Source: Microvelia longipes (taxonomy: Eukaryota > Arthropoda > Insecta > Hemiptera > Veliidae). From it: 64,000 bases of DNA. The notes under the pieces are model-generated. The model saw only the letters and a list, made by a program, of their open reading frames with translations. It was not told the DNA's origin and did not search any database. Both the position numbers and the translations under genes were made by a program. How positions within the stretch are numbered: the first letter of the stretch is position 1; every line of letters begins with the position of its first letter. Shown here piece by piece: positions 35,101 to 47,100 of the stretch. The stretch spans positions 48,422,057-48,486,056 of the forward strand of contig JACMZG010001870.1 of assembly GCA_018340805.1 (NCBI GenBank), written 5' to 3'.

Positions 35101-38100
35101 GAGTTTTTGATTTTATCGTATCTGCCACTGTATCTATGCTAGAGAGTTATAACTATGTAGGAGAATCAATCAATAGGTTTTTAAAATACACGGCTAAAGT
35201 CAGTTGACAGTGCGCCAAAATGAGGGAGGGAAAGAATTTAATTGGTTTAGACCGGCCGCGCTCCGACCTACCTAAAAAGTAAATAAATAACTTTTAAAAA
35301 TAAAAAATACTATATCAAATAAAAACAAATAATAAAATTCAAAACATAACCTGACTTACAGTTTTGCCAGATTAGGGTTTTAAAGAATGGGATTTGTTTT
35401 TGTTTAAAAAAAGAGGGTTGAAAACATTGAGATTTTGGTGGGCTGTCAACTGACTTTAGCTGTGTGTTATACAATAGTTATGCTATCCAGAAAATAATTT
35501 TTATGAAGTCATTAACCGCTAATTATGACTTAGCAAACTAACGTTTTCACTATCTAAGTTCCAGCGAAGCGAGTATGAAGACGTTTTGCAGTATAAATTT
35601 TGTCCTATACTACTAATCCTATGCAACAATAAAAATTTCCGAGGTATCCTGCGCCCGATTTTTTTCAAATTTTGCAGAACTAGATTAGAATATCGTTACA
35701 GTATACTCACTTATAAGTTATTGTGAATGAAATTTCAATAAGCTGAGATGATATAAGAAATAATTTGACTTGCTCCATATTGGTTCTATTCAGCACTGTG
35801 CCTCTCCACTTTTTTATCGATTCTGTTAACTTTGTCTACAAATGAACAAATAAATCTGTTAATGCTAAAGTGATGTAGAAATTCATACAGTTTGGGTCGG
35901 GGCGGGGGGACACAGTGGTCTAACTCCCTGGTTTTAGGTGGTTCCTAAAAAAGCAGGGATTAGTTGCATCAACTACCGCACCGAGCGCTAGTTTTCACCT
36001 TGTGCCCTTATCATTATTGTTATCAGTTTAAATCGATACTTCTATTTATGTTTATAAAAAATGTAAACAAGACAATTTTTATCTTATTCATTGACTTTTT
36101 TCTTTTTTAGTAGCTTATAAGATATTTTTTTTTTAAATAGGATAACGTGTGTTACGAAAGGTGTGTTATAATGAGACAACGAAGACGTAAATTAAATTTA
36201 TAATTTCTTTATATTTTTATAAAAGCCTTAATGAAAATTGTACCTTTAAAATAATTAATACAATTTTTAACATTGTTAAAGACCCTTTTAAATAATTTTA
36301 ATCTTGGAATTGAAGAAATAATTACTTTATATATGGGGTACAAGGGCAGGTCCATCTAAACCAGCTTATTCAGGGGGAGTTAGACCACTGCGTCCCGCGC
36401 CCCCACCCCTACTGTATGAATTACTACATCACTTTAGTTAATGCATTCAATTTTAAATTTTGGACTATACTTCGCCACTTCAGTGAGTGATAATTTAAGC
36501 GTGTTTTGTTATAATCTTCTCAAGCATGAAATCATGGGAAATCATTGAGAGGTAAGTTTGCCTCTCCAATCATTTATCGATTCTGTTAACTTTGTCTACA
36601 AATGAACAAATAAATCTGTTAATGCATTCAATTTTAAATTTTGGACTATACTTTGCCACTTCAGTGAGTGATAATTTAAGCCTGTTTTGTTATAATGTTC
36701 TCAAGAAATAAATCATGGGAAATCATTAAGAGTTAAGCCTTTAAAATTTAAGATTTGGGCTGTTATAAGGATTGTAAGCATGCGCAGTTTGTACCAAGCA
36801 TGAGCAGTTGGTTTTTGACGTGTGTTTCGTGTTGAATTCTCTCTATTTTCTTGGTTTTCGATGGGGTTATTTTTTGTATGGCAAATCGACTTAGTGCGTC
36901 ATCTTCTTTATTGAAGATCCTTGCATACTTTAGAGGAGGTTTTAATGAGGTTACACAGAACCCCTGAAAGCCCCAAAAGATGTTTCAGGCCGCTCAATGT
37001 ATTGTTATGGGCTATGACTCCTCTAGTATATATAGTATATATCTATGCTTATAGATATATATGCCATCAAGCATAGAGTATATATCTCTATGTTTGATGT
37101 CATTGATGCAAGGATCTTAAAATAAAATGGGTCACGCACTCTGTCTATTTGTCTATTGTATACTTGTATACAACAAAGTGACCCCATCGAAAACCAAAAA
37201 GTAGAGGGAATTCAACACGAAACACACGTCAAAAACCAACTGCACATCCTTGGTACAAACTGCAAATGCTTACAATCCTTATAACAGCGCAGGTCTTAAA
37301 TTTTAGAGGCAAACTTACCTTTCAATGGTTTCCCATTGTTTATTACTTGAGAAGGGGTTAAACACGCTTAAATTATCACTCACTATAGAGGCTAAGTATA
37401 GTCCAAAATTTGAAATGAAATAAGCACAAATGACTTAACCACACCACAAATGTAACAATCACGAGAAGCACAGAAGAAAGTTGAGAAGCAAACTCGACAA
37501 CCTTGCTACAACACCTGCGTTTGGCGCCATTTTTTCATTATAACCAAGGGGAAGGTAAGTTTGCTCCTATTTCTCTATCTCATAAAACTATATTTTATAA
37601 TATAAATAAATAAATAAAATATGTTTTCTTATTACAATTGTTATATTTTAATTGTCTTAACAAGCGCCAAAGGTATCTAAATTTTCGACTAACACCGAAC
37701 GACAGCACAGAAAGAAGTTGAGGAGCAGACTCGACTCATCCTTGACAAAACCTGCGTTTGGCGACTTTTTTATTATAAACATGGGAAGGTAAGTTTGCTC
37801 CTATTTCTCTATCTCATAAAACTTCCATGGGGTCAGAAAAGTTCCTTAATGCGACCATCCCCTTTATTCAACATCTGCATTTATGCTGTCCACCATAGAG
37901 ATATATTACTAGAGTAATATATCTATTGGTTGAATTTTGAAACATCGAAAAAGTACCCTGACCACATTCGATTATCATTATCATCAAATAAACATAACAA
38001 AAAAACAGTAAATTATATAGTAGAATGATAAAAATACAAATCACAACACAAACAATCTGTGGGAAGCCCAAAACAATTGATTAATTATAACCTCAACTCC

Positions 38101-41100
38101 CTCTTGGAGGAGGTTTCAATGAGGTTACACAGAGCCCCTGAGAGCCCCACTAAAAATGTTTCAGACCTCTCAATGTATTAAGATAGGCTATGCTCCCTCT
38201 AGTATACATCTCTATGCTGTCCACGATTTAAATTGCTGAAGGCCAAAAAATTTAGTTTTTCTTCATAAAAGTATTTATTTGACATAAAAATAAGATTTTT
38301 TTAAAAGTTTAATTTATAATTTTTTATCCTTAACCTTTTAAGTACCATTATGTTTAAACCAAGGATGTTGAATAAAGGGGATGACGCAATAAGTCGAATT
38401 GCCATTCAACAAAGTGACCCCATCGAAAATCAAAACATAGAGATGAACGCAAAACGATACACACGTCAAAAACCAACTGCACATGCTTGGTACGAACTGC
38501 GCAAGCTTATAATCCTTATAACAGCGCAGGTCTTAAAATTTAGAGGCAAACTTATAACCTAAGGGGAGGTAAGTTTGCTCCTATTTCTCTATCTCATTCA
38601 GCTTCCATGGGGTCAGAAATGTTCCTTAATGCGTCATCCCCTTTATTCAACATCCTTGGTTTAAACCCGCCGAGGTAAAGTAGGTAAAAATTAATTTTCC
38701 TAAATAAGTTACTTTTCACAAACGTATTAATTTGCTATGATAAAATATTATTTGTAATAAAAATATTGCAAAATTTGTCCCAAACATTAAGTATAAAATG
38801 TTTTTATATTTATAATAATTTTTATATTTTATTTCTAATAATATTATTCTACTATCTCATATGGGGGGCTAATATTAGGGGGGGGGGCAAGGGGAAATGA
38901 TTTATTTAAGAACTTTTTATTGCACATTTTATTTTCTATTAAAAAAGAGACATTCTTTAAAAAGAATAACATTTTGTAGAATTATCAAAATTAGACCTAG
39001 TTTACTCCTGGTCACTTTATGAAAAAGTGTTCTCTTTAGATAAGAATAAGAATAAGAATGCTTTATTGTTTTTTTTAAACATACATATAAAATATTTTTA
39101 AAAAACCAACTTAACTTAAATAATATTATTCAAGGAGATAAAATTAAGATCATACAAAAAAACAAAAGGGGTAGTCAAAAGTTATTTTTTTAAGGAAAAA
39201 ATACTTTTTTTGAGGTAGTACGTAATTGAGCACTTTATTGGACCGTTTTAGGATGAGAAGCCAATCATTATTGTTATAGGAGGTTATTTAGTACTTTTCA
39301 CCTCCGAGGACAATAATGAATGTAAAAACTCCTAGGACGTAAAAGTAATTCATATGTTGCCGCCATTACTGTAATGTAGCGTGTTCAAAAAACAATCTGC
39401 GTTAAACCTTTATGAGTTTTCTTTAAAAACGTTCATTTTGTTTCTGTTTTTGTTCGTAGTTTTTAAAAGGTGTTTTAATTGACAATATTTGTGGGTTTAT
39501 TTGTAAAGCTTTTACATTTTTGAGTAAAAGTATGAAGCTATGGATGAATTTAATGACGACGATAATATGGAGTTAATAATAATTGGACGTTTGTTTTTTT
39601 TTTTCAATTAAGTATATAGCGTAGTTTAATGAGTGCTATTTTTTGATTTTTTTTTTTTTTATGAGTGCTTTATTTAATGAGTGCTACCTCAAAAAAATAG
39701 TGTATGCCATCCGCTGAGAATGTCTTTATGTTGGCAATTTTTCCCGACTCGCTTCGCTCGTCGGTAAATCTAATTGCCATGACATAAAGACACACTTCTC
39801 AGCCTTATGGCATAATAACTATTGTTCTTCCCTACCTCCCTTTTTCCCTACCTCCCTTTTGTTCTTCCCTACCTCCCTTTTGTTCTTCCCTACCTCCCTT
39901 TTGTTCTTCCCTACCTCCCTTTTGTTCTTCCCTACCTCCCTTTTGTCTTCCTCCCTTTTGTTCTTCCCTACTCCCTTTGTTCTTCCCTACCCCTTTTGTT
40001 CTTCCACCTCCCTTTTTTCTTCCCTACCTCCTTTCTATCTTAAAGATACCAGGTTCATGGTACAACATTTTTAACGTTTTTAAAAAAGTTCATTTAAAAA
40101 CGAAAAATCATTAAATCATATAATTCAAAGTAAAATTGACGTATTTACTTTTCTTCATTAATACCGTGTAGGTATAAATAAAAAGTATTGTGTTTGCAAA
40201 AAAATCCGAAACCAGAATTATCCGGCGTTTTTAAGACCTCTTGAGTTGTTTTTGCAAACTTGTCTACCTGTATGTGTGTGTGTCTGTTATCATCGTAGCG
40301 CCCAGTGTATTTATTCTAAAGAGTTTAAATTTTGCACGAAAATCACTCTATCGCTGTATTTGTGCTATTCAGAAAATATTTTTTATGACGTCATTAACCT
40401 GCAATAATGACTCAGCGAAAATTTCGAAAAATCAAAAAACGCGAAAAATTGATGCGATCGGATTAAAATTTGGCTCGCATGTGACTATGTCGTCTATTGC
40501 CAAGTTTATATTGTCAACATTAGTTCAATTTTTAGTGAATGACTTGTGTGCGTTTTTTAAAAAATTGTCAAAAATTTTAAAATGGTCTTATTGAGTTGAA
40601 ATTCGGTACAAGTGTATATTATTACATAATAAATAAGTACGCTAAGTTTCCTTTCAATACGACAAGTATATCCTTGATTTTTTTGGACCATAAAAATTAA
40701 GGAGCATTGAGCGTGGTCAGTGCTGTATGGGGGACCGCTGAGAATGATACGGATGCATTTAGTATCTGAAGACAAGCGAAGCGAGTCCAAAGGCATGTAG
40801 TAGTAGTAGTAACAAGGGTGGGGAGACATAAGCCTGGCAAACAAGCCACGTCGGGCTCTTTTTGCCAACCTCGTGCCAGACCAGCCACCCTGGACTACAG
40901 GGCCTCAAATCGGCTGGGGAATCTCCCAGATCTTTTGGCAATAGAGACATCCCCCCACCGAAGGGTCCTAAGATCTTCCTCATGGAGGGTTTCAGTTCCA
41001 AAGACTTGTAATCTTAACCATCCATACACCTCACACTCTCCTAAATAATGGAAAGCTGAATCCTCCTCTTCCAGACACTTGGGGCAAATTGAGTTATTAG

Positions 41101-44100
41101 CCAAACCTAGTTTCTGAAGGTGATTATTAAATGGTAGTGACCAGTTAAGATCCCAACCATCATACTTAATGAGTGGCGGTTAAGGCTTAGAAGCCATCTT
41201 AACTTGACAGAGTCAGGATTTGCTATCATCATCTTAGCCTGCCGACAACCTTGAGTATTCTCCCAGAGTCCATGCTGCAATATAAATTTGGCGAACTGTA
41301 TTTCTGAGGACGAGCGAAGCGAGTCTGAAGCAGGGAGGATGAGCGTAGCGAATCCGATGTAATGAGGAAAAGTTCCGAGGTACCCCTACCCGATTTTTTG
41401 TCATTATATACCTTACCTCTGTCATACTTTTAATAGGTGCAAAAAACTTCATTTTCTTCTTGCTTTGACTCAACGTTCCCACTGTTTCTTTCATTCCCAA
41501 ATCACATTCTTCATTATAATCATTTTTATTCTTCCTCTTCGTATCCGTTTTGATCGTCTTCTGAACAACTTTTATTATTTCTCGCGTACCATGTCCTTTA
41601 CTTGGTTTGAAAATGTTTTCACATTTCAAATCTATTCCATTAATTTCAATTCGATCCTTGTCCGGTAAATCATCAGACCTTGAATTTTTATTATTAGTAT
41701 CGTTCCTTTTTAGTTTTGACTCATTCCTTTTGCATTCCATGCCCTGTATTTCATCAATTCTCGAATCAGACTTATCATTTATTCTTTTCTTGCTTGCACT
41801 GTTTAGCACCATTATATCTTCGAATCTTAATGCATCTTCTTCATTTGATTCCAGTATATCTTCAAATATATTTATCTTTTTTGATTCTTTCATCTTCTTG
41901 TTTTATTATTTATCACCATTTTGTCTTGAGACCTTAATCCATCTTCATTATTCATCTCCATAATGTTCTCAGTGCTCAAATTAGTTTTTCTATTTTATCT
42001 CTTTCTGATTTCTTTCATCTTCTTGTTTTTTTTTATTTATCACCATTTGCTCTTTTAGACCTTAATCCATCTTCATTATTCTCTCCATAATTAGTGCTCA
42101 AATTAGGTTTTTACTATATTTATCTCTTTCTGATTTCTTTCATCTTCTTGTTTTTTATTATTTATCACCATTTTGTCTTGAGACCTTAATCCATCTTCAT
42201 TATTCATCTCCATAATGTCCTTTAGTGCTCAAATTAGTTTTTACTATATTTATCTCTTTCTGATTTCTTTCATCTTCTTGTTTTTTATTTTTATCACCAT
42301 TTGTCTTGAGACTTAATCCATCTTCATTATTATTCCATAATGTCCTTAGTGCTCAAATTAGTTCCATTTAACGTATTAATCACTTTTACTCGATCAAACT
42401 CTTGATTACCACATTCATCTAATCTTCTCAACTGTTCTGCATTAAATTCAATAAAAGAATTTATCCCTTTAATTTCTTGATCTTGTTTCTTTAATTCTGT
42501 ATCTTTAAAGCTCAAATCAGTTTTATCATGAAAGTTATTCTTCATCAATGATTCTCGTACATTTTTCTTATCCGATTCATTTATCTCCTCTTTATTGTTA
42601 ATTTGTTTCTCTTTCTTATTTAAAATCTTTATTCGTTTCGTTTTATGACTCTTTTCAACATTTGTTTTACCCACTCTCTTATTATAGATTGATTTCTTCG
42701 TTTTCTGATCAGTTTCTTCTTCAACATCAATACAATCCAATTCTACAATTGGATTAGTTGTTGGAGTTTTTGAAAAATCACCACTATTTATCACATCAGA
42801 ATTAAATTCCAACATTCTACCATTTCTCAGACTAAAAAAACAATTTTCTGACTTTGAAATACAAAATCTTTTTGAACTCGCCAAATTAACAGAATCGATT
42901 CCAAAGTTTTCATATGAACTATCCCGAAACCTTTCACTAGGCTCGAAACATCTTTTATTGCTGTTTACATGTGGTGATAAGGTACTTTTATTTATACCTC
43001 CAATAAACGTGTTTTCAATTTCTAAATCGTATGATTTTATAACACGTAAACAAGAGTCGACGGTTGAATCATTTTCATTTTTATAACTATCAGATAAATT
43101 ATTTGTTATATTATTCTCTTTTCGAAGTTTGATTATTCCACATTTAGTCCCAATAGATTTATTATTAGCTTCCGTATTGATGTCATTTCGATTTAATCTA
43201 TTTAAATTGGAGTGTGAACCAATAGAATTGTTTCCAGTTTTAAAACTTTTAGAGGTCGGAGTTTTCATAAATTTATTTAATTTTTGCTTAAAGTTTTCAA
43301 CATTATTTTTGCCTTTGCGAACAATAGCTGTGGTTCTTTGCGAAGTTGATGTTTCATCTGAATTTAATTACTTTTTTGTTTGTGTTCGTATCATCATTTT
43401 TGTTCTTCAATGTTCAATATCTTTCATATCATTTTGTTTCATCATGTTCATATCATCATTTTTTGTATCATCAATGTTCATATCATCATTTTTTGTATCA
43501 TCAATGTTTATATCATCATTTTTTGTACCCTTTTTGCAATTCTTAGTCCTCCGAGAATCAAAATCTAATAGTATATTTACACTTCTATTTTCATTCGCTT
43601 GTGGATTCATTATGTCAGATACCTTTTTAAAATAATTGGTAATTCTATTAGGAACTTTATTAAAAGGTTTTTTAAAAACAATCTCATTTTGAATATCTTT
43701 GTTTTTTAATGTTTGATCAAAATATCTGGATTGCTTCGGAAATGTCTTTTTACTTCCAGAAGTTTTCTTTATATCTAATTTATCAGAATCGTTTATATTT
43801 ATTGGAAACATTTGATCAAATTTATCAGCATCACCTAACCTAATTTGAGCTAATCTGCCAAATTTTCCAAAATTATTTAAGTCTCTTTGTGCCATTTTAT
43901 CACTAACATGCGATCCTAAATTAGGCATTCCGCTAAATTTATTAATATAATTTGAGGCTCTATGAAGACCTTTTTCATAATCATTCAAGCTAATTTTAGG
44001 CAAAATATCAGAATTATTCGAGGGTCTTTGAAGCCAAATATCAGAATTATTCGAGGCTCTTTGAAGCAAAGTATCCGAATTATTCGAGGCTCTTTGAGCA

Positions 44101-47100
44101 AGTATGAATTATTCGGCTTTTGAGCAAATTCGAATTTCGAAGGCTCTTTGAAGCAAGTATCAGTTATTCGGCTTTTGAAGGCAAAGTATCGATTATGGGC
44201 TCTTTGAAGCAAAAATTCAGAATTATCCGAGGCTCTTTGAAACCGTTTCATCCATCCACTAATCTTAGGCAAACATCAAATTATTCAAGCTCTTTGAAGC
44301 AAAAATTCAGAATTATCCGGGCTCTTGAAGACCGTTTTTAACTCCAACTAATCTTAGGCAACATCAGAATTATTCAAGGCTCTTTGAAGCAAAAATTCAG
44401 AATTATCCGAGGCTCTTTGAAGACCGTTTTCATAACCATCCAAGCTAATCTTAGGCAAAACATCAGAATTATTCAAGGCTCTTAGAAGCCTCGAATGGAA
44501 TTGATCTGAATCATCACTGTGTATGAGGGACAGTCTATTGATTTTTTCAGAATTATCCCAGATTTTTTTAAGAAACTTATCAGCTTTATTAGAATACTTG
44601 ACGCCAAATTGAAACTTTTCATTAAATTTATTTAAAGTCCCCATTACTGATAATACATTAGAATCATTATCGTTATTCAAAACACATTGAGTTAAGGATT
44701 CATCAAAAATATCAATTGCTGTATCATTCATTGAATTTTGTAACTCGGTTTCATCAAATTTATGTCTAGGATTGCTGATAGATAAGTCATCGCTTGCTTC
44801 CTGGTTAGGATAATAAGGCGTCAACGTGAAACGTTTGTCTTTATTTTCCAGAAGTTTTGGTTCGCCATAAATATCTAAACCATTTCGATCATAGTTATAG
44901 TTTGGCGGATCTTTACTTAAGTTTTCCTGATTATGAAATTTGTTCCTTTGAATAAAAGCCAAATTACACTGATCAAGTTTAACAGCAAAATTTTCCTGAT
45001 CATAAGTCAAATTTGCCAAATCACATTTTGAGTTGTCCTGATCACAATCAGGGTGATCATAATTTAGGATTATTTGGCTGCAATTTTTGTTTTGACCTCC
45101 ATTATTTAAAACACAACCATATTTTGATTTATGATCATGATTTTGGAGATTTGCAAACTTTTGCAAATCACCCAATGGTGCAGTTAAATCGTGGTGATTT
45201 TTATTCGGCGGATTATAAAACGCTGAATCATTATTAGCAGATCGATTTTCACCATTTTTATTAGAATGCATTCCATCTTCTAATATCTCTATTACTGTAG
45301 GTGAATGATGATCTTGGTTTAAATTTTTAAATAAATTAACTCCTGAAAGATTTTGATGATTGGCACACTTTTCTGCTATTAGCAGTAACAGGTTCTGATA
45401 TTGTGAGTAGAATCGTTTTCATGCAAATTACCAGTAACAAGGTTCTGATAATTCTGATGAGTAGAATCGTTTTTCATGCAATTCCAGTAAAGGTTCTGAT
45501 AATTCTGGATGGTAGATCGTTTTCATGCCAAATTACCGTAAAAAGGTTCTGATATTCTTTGATGAGTAGAATCGTTTTCATGCAAATTACAGTAACAGGT
45601 TTGATAATTCTGATGATTCGTTCTCTGAATTCGTAAAGGTTTTGATAATTTTGATGAGTAGATCGTTTTATGCAATACCGTAACAGGTTCTTATTCTGAA
45701 GAGTAACATCGTTTTTATGCAAATTAGAAATACTAGGGTTATGGGCATTTTGATAATTAGCGTAATCTTCGAGAAATTTTGAAGTAATAACGTTCTGATT
45801 ATTCTGATGATAAAAATCGCTCGTACTATAATTATCAGGGAAACCATCGTGGTAAGTAAAATCATCATCAAAATCGCTGATATTTTTAGGCTTTCTAATA
45901 GTATTTTTATAAAAATTATTCGTGAAATATGGTCTGTTCTCTTCGTCTTCAAAACTAGAAAATACATCAAATAAAATTAATTAATTATTAAGATGAAACG
46001 AAAATTGTAACATTAGTTAAAATTTTAATAAGCTATTTACGTTGTATAAGTTTATAACTACTAAATAATATAAGCGCGGTGATAATTTGGAATGCATGTT
46101 TCCGTCCTTAACAACCCATTTTTTGCTTAAGGTTCCGGTTTATGCTTTACGAGGTGTGTTCAAAAAGTATCGTGAATATTGTGTTTTTTCAAAAATTATT
46201 TATTATTCATGAATACCTATTTTGTCCCATTCAATTAATTTTAGAGGCATAGTTTTGTACAACTAACTGGATAATTATGGCTTTCCTTTGGAAAAACAGA
46301 CAAATGAATTTACGAGCAGTGCTTGACATTGAGTACTGCTTAGGTTTTAAAGCATGGAACCGGACCACGCATATGGCATGGTTCATGCATAAGCAAGAAA
46401 TGGGTTGCTTAGCACGGAAACACGCAATCTAAAATAATTCGCCGACAGGGACCACCGCGCCGGAATTATTTGTTAGTAGTTGTAAACTTATATAAGTAAA
46501 AAACTATAAAATATCATCAACCAGGATTGTTGTTAAGCACGGAAACACGCATCCAAAGGAATGCGGGCCACCGCGCCAGAATTTTTCCAATCTTCGAAGC
46601 ACTTCAAATAATCATTTTATCTCCAGACGGTGTATAATATAAAGTCTATTGAATAGTTTTTAGGGAGTAAAGAGCACTTTTCACTCCAAGGGAGAAGAGA
46701 CTTCACTCCCTTTGGAATAAAAATTGTTTCCTATTATTGGGTTAGCACCCCCAAAATATTTTTTTTTCTCCAAACAACTTCTTTTGACCTGAAACGGATT
46801 TTGAGCCTGTAAAAAAAATTGGTCAGGTCCTCCCTTATATATTTTGGGAGTGCCACCACCCCCGGGAAAATTACAAAAATTGATCGGTCACCTGTATAAA
46901 TTTAGTGAATATCATTCTCCTAACAAATTGCTATAATTGCACCCCCAAAATTTATGAGAGGGAGCGGACCAAACAAATTTTTTTCTATTAGCTAAAAATC
47001 CATTTCAGGTCAAAAGAAGTTGTTTGGGGCAATAATTTTTTGGGAGGGCAGCACCCCTAAAATTTATGAGGGTCCGACCACAAAAATTGGTAAAAAACAA

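Noticed and set aside
39822..40074. Two proline/phenylalanine-rich frames
   Set aside because: A 21-bp repeat is a multiple of three, so frames stay open by chance.
41607..43635. + strand frames rich in Ser, Phe and Ile
   Set aside because: Antisense shadows of the POLN-like giant exon.
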